NCBI GenBank assembly: GCA_027577415.1
Contig: JANBQS010000071.1
Span: 1 to 40,927, forward strand
From: Coemansia sp. RSA 922
Taxonomy: Eukaryota > Kickxellomycota > Kickxellomycetes > Kickxellales > Kickxellaceae
Direction: 5' to 3'
Length of the DNA: 40,927 nucleotides
Shown here piece after piece: positions 11,601 through 19,386 of this stretch. The notes beneath the pieces are model-generated. The model was not told the origin of the DNA. It searched no databases and saw nothing but the letters and a program-made list of their open reading frames with translations. The position numbers and the translations under genes were made by a program. Numbering within the stretch: the stretch's first letter is position 1; the number at the start of each line of letters is the position of its first letter.

Positions 11601-11880
11601 CACTATGCGTACTGTCGTTTACCACGTTCCGCTAGATGATCCAACTGCCTGGGATTTGTCGTGGCTGGCTATGCGTTTTCTGGAGTCTGAGCTGTTATCT
11701 CCGCATGTTCTCGAATTGCTTAGGACTATGGTTCCTGTATATGGCGACAAGATTTGGTTGATTCTGGCTAAACTCAGGTTTGCCGATAGCGATTCGTTGC
11801 AACCTGCGGATATCCCGAACTTGGGTATTCCTACAAACATCAAGGTACCAGCCAACATTTGCCAAGCTATTGGTTTGTGA
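8665..11880 (+). CDS. TTI1: TELO2-interacting protein 1 (TTT complex HEAT-repeat subunit)
   Basis: This 1071-residue all-helical protein resembles TTI1. TTI1 works with TEL2 and TTI2 as the TTT co-chaperone that matures PIKK kinases (ATM/Tel1, ATR/Mec1, TOR). Evidence is the length (close to animal TTI1), HEAT-like helical repeats throughout, and a C-terminal block containing LLPLINEVWPALVHRL (about residues 895-910), the most recognisable TTI1 segment. It is followed by further helical repeats ending near KIWLILAKLR. Acidic linkers lie at about 800-860. The frame is open back to 8536, but the ATG at 8665 (context CACCATGG) begins the conserved N-terminus and lies downstream of a TATA-like stretch near 8630. 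It is divergent from the MBL-fold copy 2 gene. Confidence 0.88.
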   Translation: MDIRAVAASVAQSLQPGSPQRRDLGRRLEQLVYATKATKAANVEATSLLTHITLVQARVFAPGNALSDRERELALESLREALTPSRHPRMSEVHAIIVDHLSRILIPLFAVSDPVCPEPTRQLAIACWRQLATAIASVHIPQAHPPSHTPSAALGTPPCTVALAGYIGAYLPPDYLSLAACALLDNAELADSQQLRIAALEALSDILRSDTGILSHCTILRPIFPGVSSALARVALAQMPPALGSKQASSGQQGSTGLEAGMAKMAIGASAWRKPTAAVRALAIDTLRIAILALYQKPGKAGIAADKEEEVAGWAKRARHGIESILHESSEEKESISASGVVPADEYLRRLRHILWRLAGLRHTEHMAISRSLLKLFSSVALDCLALRNTPCASLAVEACFAVGHTRHAVPEYSDHVDRLAALCLDPGYGRVVAQQFDSVLPMFDRYISRGTETQRVDVLALVAGYARVLPKTEAHGLLGPWWSARGLRLLVESLGISLPGTSLLITEVSSDSDVARVPVPFVLDAYRTAELRAALDGFVKIIAQVLSPAVVCAQLIAMLTGNAAALRPAALWLLTSVAPLGGREEMAAVYQPAFQYCVDYFGSADSALTVQEPSSPVLAKSNVGSDDESSRVLQSCAVLNAISAIVPTMGSGASYYLDLLLFPLLQISSADSPLLRDQAQRALTILAHTTGSLSIPELLKSNIDYIIEGCSQQLRLVELHPQVFHILTSAVLLVGQDILVYLNDVVEDSLDVCEDMLDDEVVTTSALQFLEVVTRTVAAGRRTTGLIESGEAGKSPVGIADPDSIGHVLSELDDWDAQDQISEFVDFGQSEEEPVDNELATRLTPENKEEEAGSPLAIKISLVAQNFLAAETGAQQLLALKIVQNAIHALTDTRDLLPLINEVWPALVHRLDRGRDLFYVTLAACDVIEAVCQLGESWMRKRVHDDLWLHFQHILREASPMSVAQKSTERDLVFRILRTMRTVVYHVPLDDPTAWDLSWLAMRFLESELLSPHVLELLRTMVPVYGDKIWLILAKLRFADSDSLQPADIPNLGIPTNIKVPANICQAIGL

Positions 11881-11888
11881 GAATCTTT

Positions 11889-11898
11889 AATAAATAAA
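11889..11898 (+). terminator. polyadenylation signal of TTI1 (AATAAATAAA)
   Basis: Two overlapping AATAAA hexamers start 9 bases after the TTI1 stop. This is the canonical eukaryotic poly(A) signal in the expected place and implies a very short 3' UTR. Confidence 0.5.
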
Positions 11899-12153
11899 AA
11901 GTAGATGAAAAGTAAGCTTGTGAATGTTACTCGCCGTTATTTCTGTTAGAATCTACTATATGGTTTTCTTTTTCTTTTTTCTCAACAAAACTGCAGAGAA
12001 AGAGGTAATGGCAGCTCTACTATTCGCTTACTATTGCTTTCAGGATATAGTCTCCGAGAGTGTAGAAGAAATTACAAGCTCTCTTTTATTTTTTATCACT
12101 ATCCTATATCATCAACTTTATACATACTCTATTCGAAACTATATTTTTTTGTC

Positions 12154-13377
12154 ATGGATGATGAAACACTTGAGCATATCATTGACACAGTCGAACATCT
12201 TGTACGTAACCAGCGTGCATTGTTTGCACGCATGAAAAACGCAGAGCAAGCTATTCAGACTCGGACCGACAGCCCCACAGGCGCTGAAAACAATAGAGCA
12301 ATGGAAGTCGAACAAGATAATTCTGTCGAGCCGATATCTCAATCGCGCTTAGACGAGATAAAGCAAAATGTTTGTGCAAAAAAGTCAACATGGGCTAATC
12401 TCCACGAGTTGTACCCGCCTGGAGACTCAGATTTTGCACCTCTTAGCTTTATTGCCAGTACTTGGACTGCTATCACTGGCGCTTCTGGACTAGATGATAA
12501 TCTCGTTGCTGATGAGGTTTATAGCCAGGCTGCCACTATGACAGCCTACGGAGTAGAACTCCTGGGTAATGCACTCCGTGGCCCTGTAGTTGATAGGAGG
12601 TTGGCAACTGTGGTGAGAAATTTGCTTATCACTCTATGTGCTACTCTTATTGATACAAGAGACCGACGCAGAGATGTGGTATTCGGTATGGTTGAAGAAA
12701 GAACCTTTGCCTTTCAGCATAGACACAGTGCGGATGAAAACTCAGAGAGCTCCGAAATGCTTGAACAAAACAACCTTTTAGAGGGTATGCCGTGTAGAGA
12801 ACATTGTACTGGTAACACAGCCAGACATAATATTGGCCCTGTGACGCGTCAGCAAGGAAAGCGCACTGACGGGTCTGCCTCTACTGAGCGTAGTCACCCG
12901 TATTCACAAGATAGCTCGCGCTTGAGTGCTATTAGCAAACAACGTGGTAAGCGTGTAGAAAGCAATATGGCTACGACGCTGCAGAACGAGACCTCATTGC
13001 CTGCCAATGTAGAGCCTGTTTGCTCAAGTGTGGATGACAATGCGCCAAATACTACACTTTCTCGGATGTGGCCGCTGGGACTAGAACGCCAGGATATTAT
13101 CCGGGTTGCTCTCTCACGTCAAGGTCGATCAGAGTCAGCTATTATAAGTTATATCAACAGATTTGGCAAAGGCACTAACCGCGCTTACGATAGTGTGTGG
13201 CGGTACTGGGCTACGTGGTGTAGCGAACGAGCTCTGGATCCAGCTAAAAGATCTGATGCAAATTTGGAGGCTTTGACATTGGAGTGCAAAAAGTCAGCAA
13301 GCTGGAAGGGCAAGCTAAGAGCCGCGACAAGATCAGTTTGGGCTGTGACCGAACACAGTCATACACCTGGGAGCTAG
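12154..13377 (+). CDS. DIRS-like gag protein fused to tyrosine-recombinase core-binding (SAM-like) domain, no catalytic domain
   Basis: This 407-residue uninterrupted frame looks like two joined parts of a DIRS-type retroelement. The N-terminal ~200 residues resemble a gag-like protein: a short heptad-like helix, then a helical domain with WANLHELYPPGD and LLITLCATLIDTRDRRRD. A polar, low-complexity middle follows. The last ~90 residues match the N-terminal core-binding domain of tyrosine recombinases: LSRQGRSESAII, then NRAYDSVWRYWATWCSERAL, then a helix up to RAATRSVWAVTEH. The frame stops there, so the R...HxxR...Y catalytic domain is absent, and no reverse transcriptase is nearby. The ATG at 12154 is chosen over 12034 because the extra 40 residues are low-complexity. 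It may be a decayed element or a domesticated gene; the open frame favours recent origin or selection. Confidence 0.6.
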   Translation: MDDETLEHIIDTVEHLVRNQRALFARMKNAEQAIQTRTDSPTGAENNRAMEVEQDNSVEPISQSRLDEIKQNVCAKKSTWANLHELYPPGDSDFAPLSFIASTWTAITGASGLDDNLVADEVYSQAATMTAYGVELLGNALRGPVVDRRLATVVRNLLITLCATLIDTRDRRRDVVFGMVEERTFAFQHRHSADENSESSEMLEQNNLLEGMPCREHCTGNTARHNIGPVTRQQGKRTDGSASTERSHPYSQDSSRLSAISKQRGKRVESNMATTLQNETSLPANVEPVCSSVDDNAPNTTLSRMWPLGLERQDIIRVALSRQGRSESAIISYINRFGKGTNRAYDSVWRYWATWCSERALDPAKRSDANLEALTLECKKSASWKGKLRAATRSVWAVTEHSHTPGS

Positions 13378-13382
13378 TGACT

Positions 13383-13388
13383 AATAAA
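13383..13388 (+). terminator. polyadenylation signal (AATAAA) of the gag/recombinase-like gene
   Basis: An AATAAA hexamer lies 5 bases after the stop codon. Together with the 47-bp gap to the convergent gene ending at 13425, it argues that the truncated recombinase end is the natural 3' end of a transcript and not a sequencing break. Confidence 0.4.
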
Positions 13389-13424
13389 TATTGTGTTGTA
13401 CATTATTATCAAGTATTGCTGGGC

Positions 13425-13655
13425 CTATGCGAGAATAGATGCTAGGGTGTGGTGGCCCAAGTCAACGCATTCGTATTGCGGATAGCAGGGCGCAACAAAG
13501 CAGGCGACTGTAGTCTCGACACACACAAGGTTCGCTGGGCACGGTTTGTTGTTGCAAGGATGAGCCAAGTCCTTCCCAGCCGCTGGCAGATGAATAATAG
13601 TGCCGCTCTTCGCGTCCGCCAGCAGCAGCAGTGGCAAAAGTGAAAGCAAATTCAT
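13425..13655 (-). CDS. small secreted six-cysteine protein
   Basis: This 76-residue protein has a hydrophobic signal-like N-terminus (MNLLSLLPLLLLADAKS), so it is probably secreted. The mature part has six cysteines (C34, C39, C45, C52, C57, C63) in a compact block (CNNKPCPANLVC, then CFVAPCYPQYEC) that suggests three disulfides. The spacing recalls follistatin- or Kazal-like modules, but it is not assigned to a family. The ATG at 13655 is preferred over the longer frame starting at 13739, because the signal peptide begins exactly here. It is divergent from RFA1 across a 253-bp promoter and convergent with the gag/recombinase gene. Confidence 0.6.
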   Translation of the reverse strand: MNLLSLLPLLLLADAKSGTIIHLPAAGKDLAHPCNNKPCPANLVCVETTVACFVAPCYPQYECVDLGHHTLASILA

Positions 13656-13709
13656 TGTAAATTGAAGGTGAAGTAATTGGATAAAGCTATTGATGGAGTA
13701 TTTCAAAGA

Positions 13710-13799
13710 GCGGGAAAAAAGTATACGCGTATTGGTCACGCGTTTTTCGCGCCAAATTGCCTTTGATCTATTTTTTTTTTTTCGTGCGCAGCTACGCGT
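13710..13799 (+). promoter_or_regulatory. G1/S control cluster in the RFA1 promoter (3 MCB boxes and 2 E2F-like sites)
   Basis: Within 90 bases there are three ACGCGT MluI cell-cycle boxes at 13725-13730, 13738-13743 and 13794-13799. There are also two E2F-type sites: GCGGGAAA at 13710-13717 (TTTCCCGC on the other strand) and TTTCGCGCCAAA at 13745-13756. MCB elements bind MBF, and TTTSSCGC sites bind E2F; both drive S-phase genes such as replication protein A. No comparable cluster was seen in other promoters of the window. The cluster ends about 110 bases upstream of the RFA1 ATG. Confidence 0.75.
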
Positions 13800-13908
13800 A
13801 GTGATAAAAAAAATATTCCACCCTTCTTTTCTCTCTTTGTTTTCATCATCATCAAACTTTTTTTATTTTTTATTTCTATTCTTTCCAAACTCAATCAAGC
13901 GTACACAA

Positions 13909-15855
13909 ATGGTTGAATTGTCTGCTGGCGAAATCTTGCGCTTCCACCAGGCGCCTAGCAACATAATTGTTACTTCGCCCTGTGTGTTCCAAGTCGTTAG
14001 CCCTATTCAGTCGCTACCCAACCAGGCTACGGATGCCTACCGCTGCATGGTGTCTGATGGTGAGAGGATGTCGCTAGCTGTGATTCCTGGCAAGCTGTCG
14101 GCTATGGTCGCCGACGAAACCATCACACGGTTCACTATACTCAAGATTAACAAGTGCAGCGTGAGCAAGAAGGAACGCCAGGGTAGCACTCCTATGCTGT
14201 TTATCCTTATCCAAGACGCCGAGATCCTCGGAACTGTGGATGAGAAAATCGGCAACCCTGTCAAGCTCACTGAGCAAGACGACGTTGGTGCTGACTCTGG
14301 CGTGCCCCAGTCGTCTGTCGCCGGACCAGCTGCTGCAGAGTCGCCTATCTCTAGGCCAGCATACCAACCGCAGTACCAGCAGCCTCCAGCACAGCAGCAG
14401 CCGCAGCAGTCGCGCTTTGGTGGTGCCCAGTCGTCGTTTATGAACCGCGTTGACGACATCAAGCCAAAGTACTCGGGCATGGGAGGCTCTGCTCCCGTGC
14501 ATACTGGCGCCCCGCCCAGCGTGCACCCGATTAGCGACCTCAACCCCTACCACAACAAGTGGACTATCCGCGCTCGCGTCACGCAAAAGACCAGCATCAA
14601 GTCGTGGAACAAGCCCACTAGCCAGGGCCGGCTATTCAGCGTGAACTTGCTGGACGACAGTGGCGAGATCCGGGCGACCACTTTTACTCAGCAAGTGGAC
14701 AAGCTCTTCCCGCTGCTCGAGACCGGGAAGGTCTACTATATCAGCAACGCACAGGTGCGCATGGCCAAGCAGCAGTTCTCCAACGTCAACAACCAGTACG
14801 AGCTTACGTTCGACGACAACACTACTGTCGAGCTGTGCTTGGAGCAGGCCAATGTGCCGCAGGAGCACTATAACTTTATCCCGCTTGCTAGCCTCGAGAA
14901 GTTTGAGAAGAACCAGGTCGTGGACGTGCTGTGCGTTCTCAGGGACGCTGGAGAAGTGGCGGAGATTACCTCGCGCACTGATGACCGCAAGATGATTAAG
15001 CGCGAGCTGACCATCGTCGACAAGTCGGGCTTCCAAGTGCGGGCCTCGCTGTGGGGCACTGAGGCCGAGACCTTTAATGTGCCAGTCGAGCATGTCGTTG
15101 CCTTTAAGGGCATGCGCGTGGGTGACTTTGGCGGCCGCACCCTCTCCCTGCCCTCTGTGGGGTCGATGACTGTCAACCCCGATATTCCCGAGGCCCACGC
15201 CCTACGTGGCTGGTACGACGCCGAGGGTCGCCACATGAGCTTCCAGTCGTTCAGAGGTGCCGGAGGAGGAGCCGGTGGTGCTGGAGGATCTGGCGGCGGC
15301 ATTGGCTCTGTGGAGAACTTTGAGGCGCAGCTGAAGACGATGGCTCAGGTCGGCGCCGAAAACATTGGCGCGAAGGATACCCCCGAATTCTTTAACCTCA
15401 AGGGCACTATTGCCTTTATCCGCGGTAACAACCTTGCCTATCCATCGTGCCCTGGCGAGAACTGTAGCAAAAAGGTCACCGAGGACCTTTCATCAGGACA
15501 GTGGCGCTGCGAGAAGTGTGAGCGCTCGTGGCCTGCTCCCGACTACCGCTATATCTTTTCCTTTAATGTCAGCGACGACACGGGTCAGAACTGGCTCCAG
15601 TGCTTTAACGAGGTCGGTGAGGTGCTGCTTGGCGTTACGGCTAACGAGATGATCGAGTTGCAGCGTGTCAACGAGGTGGCCTTTGGCCAGAAGCTTGCCG
15701 ATGCCACGTTTAAGGAGTACAAGTTCAGGTGCAAGGCAAAGTCAGAGACCTTTAATGAGGTCTCTCGCGTGAGGATCTCGGCTACTAATGTCTATCCCAT
15801 CGACTATGTGGCTGAGACTGCCCGTCTGAGCCGTCTTATTGATTCGTACAACTGA
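13909..15855 (+). CDS. RFA1: replication protein A 70-kDa subunit
   Basis: This is the large subunit of the heterotrimeric single-stranded DNA-binding complex used in replication, repair and checkpoint signalling in the nucleus. The 648 residues hold four OB folds in the usual order. The N-terminal protein-interaction domain spans about 1-110. DBD-A follows at about 208-310 (NPYHNKWTIRARVTQK, then GRLFSVNLLDDSGEIRATTF). DBD-B spans about 320-430 (VRASLWG). DBD-C at about 490-645 carries a four-cysteine zinc motif (CPGENC and CEKC). A Q/P-rich linker precedes DBD-A, and an unusually glycine-rich linker (GAGGGAGGAGGSGGGIG) joins DBD-B and DBD-C. The ATG at 13909 starts the conserved N-terminus; the frame upstream to 13690 is promoter DNA. 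Confidence 0.97.
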   Translation: MVELSAGEILRFHQAPSNIIVTSPCVFQVVSPIQSLPNQATDAYRCMVSDGERMSLAVIPGKLSAMVADETITRFTILKINKCSVSKKERQGSTPMLFILIQDAEILGTVDEKIGNPVKLTEQDDVGADSGVPQSSVAGPAAAESPISRPAYQPQYQQPPAQQQPQQSRFGGAQSSFMNRVDDIKPKYSGMGGSAPVHTGAPPSVHPISDLNPYHNKWTIRARVTQKTSIKSWNKPTSQGRLFSVNLLDDSGEIRATTFTQQVDKLFPLLETGKVYYISNAQVRMAKQQFSNVNNQYELTFDDNTTVELCLEQANVPQEHYNFIPLASLEKFEKNQVVDVLCVLRDAGEVAEITSRTDDRKMIKRELTIVDKSGFQVRASLWGTEAETFNVPVEHVVAFKGMRVGDFGGRTLSLPSVGSMTVNPDIPEAHALRGWYDAEGRHMSFQSFRGAGGGAGGAGGSGGGIGSVENFEAQLKTMAQVGAENIGAKDTPEFFNLKGTIAFIRGNNLAYPSCPGENCSKKVTEDLSSGQWRCEKCERSWPAPDYRYIFSFNVSDDTGQNWLQCFNEVGEVLLGVTANEMIELQRVNEVAFGQKLADATFKEYKFRCKAKSETFNEVSRVRISATNVYPIDYVAETARLSRLIDSYN

Positions 15856-15936
15856 AGCCTTTTTTCAATTTCTTTTTCATTTCAAAATACTGACACTATA
15901 TGGTTTATTTAACTTGCAGTGACTATAATTTGGTTT

Positions 15937-16656
15937 CTACTTGTTGTTGCCAAAGTCGATCTGGGCAATGTTTGCTAGTGAGACGAATGGATAGAGCATG
16001 GTCACTGTGACGGCAAAGCTGACGGTTGGTTCTACGCCCGAGGACAAGTAGGGCATGGACTTTGCGACACCATAGAGCAAATACACAGTCAAGCACAGTG
16101 CGCTCACCGATGCGCCAATGGCCCGAATAACGCTTACATAGGGCATCACGATGTGAACGATGGCAAACCCCGCGAGAAACCCGACGGACAACACTATTTT
16201 TGATTTAGTCAGCGAAATATCAACCTTGTACTGAGCAGTAAAAGCAGTGACGAGAGCAAAAAAGATAGTCGTAATGTAGTACCCACGCATCGGGTCAAAA
16301 TAGTCCAGAAACCAGTATAGCAAATTGATAAGATACGACCAAATCAGCGTGAACAAGGCCAAGTATCCGATGCTGGCCATCTGAGAGCGGCGTGAGTACC
16401 AGAGACCGATCATTGTGAATATAGTGTTGAGAATGAGCGAGAATATTAGCAACCAGCTGTCCGAATAATCAGATACTATAAACTCAAACCATAAAATAGC
16501 GTGTAACACTACTGAGCTGGCAAAAAGTTGAAGAGTAAGAATACGACTGACTTTGTGGATATAGTCATGGCGATTAACTACATCTGACTCGCTGAGTGAA
16601 CCGCCGAACAAGTAATCGTCGTAATCAACACCTGTATTGAGTTCTTGTCTGGACAT
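15937..16656 (-). CDS. TMBIM/Lifeguard-like (Bax-inhibitor-1 superfamily) membrane protein, copy 1
   Basis: This 239-residue protein has an acidic N-terminus of about 30 residues and then six or seven membrane helices. The entry helix (RHDYIHKVSRILTLQLFAS) matches the hallmark start of Lifeguard proteins (R-x-FI-x-KVY-x-ILTxQL), and WLLIFSLILNTIFTMIGLW is shared by all three paralogues here. TMBIM proteins are pH-sensitive calcium-leak channels of the ER or Golgi linked to stress and cell-death control. The sequence is divergent, so function is inferred from topology and the N-terminal motif. It is the first of three tandem copies and convergent with RFA1 (81-bp gap). Confidence 0.7.
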   Translation of the reverse strand: MSRQELNTGVDYDDYLFGGSLSESDVVNRHDYIHKVSRILTLQLFASSVVLHAILWFEFIVSDYSDSWLLIFSLILNTIFTMIGLWYSRRSQMASIGYLALFTLIWSYLINLLYWFLDYFDPMRGYYITTIFFALVTAFTAQYKVDISLTKSKIVLSVGFLAGFAIVHIVMPYVSVIRAIGASVSALCLTVYLLYGVAKSMPYLSSGVEPTVSFAVTVTMLYPFVSLANIAQIDFGNNK

Positions 16657-17173
16657 TATATGCTGGTGGAAAAAGAATGGACTTTTTTTAATGCGTATTT
16701 ATGGACAATGATTTGTTTTTGGAAATAATACAATAAAATGCAAGTGAAAGATATTCGTAGAGTAGAAGAGAACAAGAGAGAAGAAAAGTGGAGTGAAAAA
16801 AGTCTTTTTGGCCATCTATTTCTAGTGCTTGTCAACATTAACAAAAAGAAAGGGGAATTCTTTTTTGGTACTAAGCGCAAAGCCTTACTTTGGGTAAAAA
16901 GGGCAGTTTATTTACTTTAGGATAAGAGTACTTTATAATGTGGCACCTTCTTTTTATTGAGCCTCATTTTGCGCAAAAAGGCCTACCTTTATATCTTTTC
17001 ACTTTTTGCAAAGCACAGATGCCAAGAATAGCTGGAATCACCTGTTCACCAACTCTGTGCAACTTTTTGAAAAAATCAAACGAGACTGTAGAAGACAATT
17101 ACAGGGCTATCAGACATGAGTGTTGGCTTGTAAAAGGTTTATTGGAAAAAAGTACATAGTTAAAATGGGTGAT
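16657..17173. other. intergenic spacer between TMBIM-like copies 1 and 2
   Basis: This 517-bp A/T-rich spacer holds the promoter of copy 1 and the 3' end of copy 2. No frame with convincing codon use or homology was seen on either strand. Confidence 0.5.
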
Positions 17174-17893
17174 TTAGTAGCCAAAGTCCTCCAAGCCAAT
17201 GCCCGTGAAATGGATAAAAGGGTAGATCATCGTTACTGCAACGGCAAGGCTGACGGTGGGCTTGGTTTCTGCGTTCAAGAGGCTCATAGAGCGTACAATA
17301 CCAAAGGCAAAATAGAAACACAAGACAGTCGCCAAAACAAAGGCAATGGCAAACCTAGAAAATGACCAATATGGCTCCACGATATGAAGTAAGCCTGCAA
17401 TAAATCCAGTGCAACCACCGTAGGCATTTATAGCCCACTTGTTCATGACATCGACCTTGGTTTGCATTGTAAACACTGTGATTACCGCAAAGTAAACTGT
17501 AGCAATAAAACATGCCTGCATCGGAACAATATCGGTAAAGTACCAGACTAACAAGTTAATGAGGTAGGCCGAAGTGCAAGTAAACAGAGTCAAAAAGCCA
17601 GCGCTGGCAACTTGCGAGCGACGCATATCCCACAGTCCGACCATGGAGAATATGGAGTTTAGGATAAGTGAGAAAATCAGCAGCCAACTGTTAGAATAGT
17701 CGAGTACCACAAACTCAAACCATAGAATACCACGAAGTAACAAGGAGTTTAGCAGTAGTTGAACCGTAAGCACGCGACAAATCCTGTTGACATAGGTGTT
17801 GCGAACTGTAATATCTGACTCGATAATTGAAGCGCCCAGCGCTTGGCTGTCATTGACGTGGTCGTAGAACTCGGCGGCCTGTTCGTCCATCAT
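17174..17893 (-). CDS. TMBIM/Lifeguard-like membrane protein, copy 2
   Basis: This 239-residue paralogue of the genes at 15937-16656 and 18389-19111 has the same layout: an acidic N-terminus, an R-x-YVNRICRVLTVQLLL entry helix, WLLIFSLILNSIFSMVGLW, and a C-terminal KPTVSLAVAVTMIYPF segment. The middle loop VFTMQTKVD resembles the family segment that follows the fourth helix (FxxQTKxDF). The start is MM; the second ATG (17890) would serve equally. The role is inferred as an ER/Golgi calcium-leak or stress protein. This copy contains a glycine-bearing helix (NAYGGCTGFIAGLL) that differs from the other two. Confidence 0.68.
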   Translation of the reverse strand: MMDEQAAEFYDHVNDSQALGASIIESDITVRNTYVNRICRVLTVQLLLNSLLLRGILWFEFVVLDYSNSWLLIFSLILNSIFSMVGLWDMRRSQVASAGFLTLFTCTSAYLINLLVWYFTDIVPMQACFIATVYFAVITVFTMQTKVDVMNKWAINAYGGCTGFIAGLLHIVEPYWSFSRFAIAFVLATVLCFYFAFGIVRSMSLLNAETKPTVSLAVAVTMIYPFIHFTGIGLEDFGY

Positions 17894-18388
17894 TCTTGAT
17901 TCTTTCTATTACTTTTTTTCAAGTAAGGGCGAGTTTTTTTATAAACTTTTTTTTACACAATATACAGGTAATGATGCAGAGTATGAGAGATGGTAATGTG
18001 AGCAGAAAATGTATAATAGAGAAGAGAAGAAAGTGTAGATAGGTAGCATGCCTTCTTTCAATGCCTTCAATCTATGTAGTAAGAGCGATATCGACAAAGG
18101 ATGCACTTTAAAAAAAACCGGAGAAAGAGCAAAAAGAATGTCCAAAGCACTTTATCTATTCTACTTTGCTGTTTTGCCTACATTTTACAAAGAGGAGTCT
18201 TGTTAAAGTGTGGGCTATTAATAATGACAATGACCTTTTGAAGCAAAGCTACTGTTTTGTGCTTTCACGACACTAAGAGAGAAAGGGTGTTATTTTATTT
18301 ATTGTGATACAGAGAAGAAGAGAAAAAAACATTGAAAGTTGTACATGGCTAAAACTATACACAAGTCTAGACAAGATTTAAAAAATGG
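17894..18388. other. intergenic spacer between TMBIM-like copies 2 and 3
   Basis: This 495-bp A/T-rich spacer contains the copy 2 promoter side and the copy 3 3' flank. A string GATACAGAGAAGA near 18306 resembles part of U6 RNA, but no other U6 element surrounds it. No gene is supported. Confidence 0.5.
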
Positions 18389-19111
18389 CTACTTGTAATC
18401 AAAAGTAAAGTCGTCAATCGCCATGTAGGGAATAAAAGGGTGAACCAGACCCATGGTCACGGCCAAACTGACAGTCGGCTTGACGCTGGGTGTAAAGTAG
18501 TCCGTGGATCTAAAGATGCCAACCATTATGTAAGCAGCAATAAAGAAGGCAATAGCCAGAGCACCCAGATACTCGCCAATAAACTGGTAGCTAAAGATAA
18601 AGTGCGCAGCAATAGAGATAATAAAGATGGATCCAACAAGGAAGTAGGCAGCGACTGGGCTAAATATGTCATGGTCAGTCTGCATGGTAAACACTGCGAT
18701 AGCTCCAAATACACCCGTCGCGATGAAGCAGCCGTTGGCTGGCGAGTACGAGTAGAATGAAAAGACTGCGAGGTTCACTAGGTAGGCCCAAATACAAGTG
18801 AATAGAACGGTAAACGCAATGCTATACACCTGTGAGTCGCGCTTCTTCCATAACCCCACCAGGGAGAAGATAGAGTTGATGATAAGCGAGAAGATTAGCA
18901 GCCAGCTGTTGGAGTAGTCGTGGATAGTGAACTCGAACCATCTGATGGCTAGGAGAAAGACAGAAAAGCCTAACAACTGTGCGGCAAACACTCGGCTCAC
19001 TTTATGTATATAATCGTGGCGAGTACTCCGGTCAGAATAGCGCAGTGTCCTGACGCTGATAAAGTCATCATCAGCCCCATCAAGAGTAGTAAATTCGTGT
19101 AGTTCGGCCAT
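18389..19111 (-). CDS. TMBIM/Lifeguard-like membrane protein, copy 3
   Basis: This 240-residue paralogue is almost exactly the length of copies 1 and 2. Conserved points are STRHDYIHKVSRVFAAQLLG, WLLIFSLIINSIFSLVGLW, the loop VFTMQTDHD, and the C-terminal KPTVSLAVTMGLVHPF. The ATG at 19111 (MAELHEFTTLDG) is chosen over the frame start at 19174, because the extra 21 residues have no match in the other copies. The RHDYIHKVSR wording is shared with copy 1, so copies 1 and 3 may be closer to each other at the N-terminus. Function is inferred as for the other copies. Confidence 0.68.
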   Translation of the reverse strand: MAELHEFTTLDGADDDFISVRTLRYSDRSTRHDYIHKVSRVFAAQLLGFSVFLLAIRWFEFTIHDYSNSWLLIFSLIINSIFSLVGLWKKRDSQVYSIAFTVLFTCIWAYLVNLAVFSFYSYSPANGCFIATGVFGAIAVFTMQTDHDIFSPVAAYFLVGSIFIISIAAHFIFSYQFIGEYLGALAIAFFIAAYIMVGIFRSTDYFTPSVKPTVSLAVTMGLVHPFIPYMAIDDFTFDYK

Positions 19112-19343
19112 TGTAATTAGCGAGTTTTTACTTCCTTTTTCTCTAAAAAAAGTTGTTGTTGCGACGTCCACCACTTTTTTATATGCCTATGAGAATGCAA
19201 GTGTAATAATGCGAGAGTACTATTTTTTTGGGTAAGAGTGAGAAAGAAAGTAATAATAAAAGTTGAAGAAGTGAAGAAGAGCTTCCGATAAAAAAAAGGC
19301 ATGGACTCTATACCCTTCAAGCGCTTACCTGTATCTATCCTTA

Positions 19344-19386
19344 GCAGAGCATCTATCTTTTTAGCGAGATAGAGGATGTTCTCTGC
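19344..19386. repeat. imperfect inverted repeat (hairpin)
   Basis: The arms GCAGAG-CATC-TATCT (19344-19358) and AGATA-gag-GATG-tt-CTCTGC (19367-19386) pair over 15 positions with two bulges on the 3' arm and an 8-base loop. It lies about 230 bases upstream of TMBIM-like copy 3. Its role is unknown; it could be a structured transcript element or chance. Confidence 0.4.

Noticed and set aside
13690..13908. N-terminal extension of RFA1
   Set aside because: This DNA holds the MCB/E2F cluster and encodes phenylalanine-rich sequence absent from RPA70 proteins.
18300..18325. U6 snRNA-like string GATACAGAGAAGA
   Set aside because: The rest of the conserved U6 core (AGCATGG, GCAAGGATGAC) is absent, so this is a chance match.
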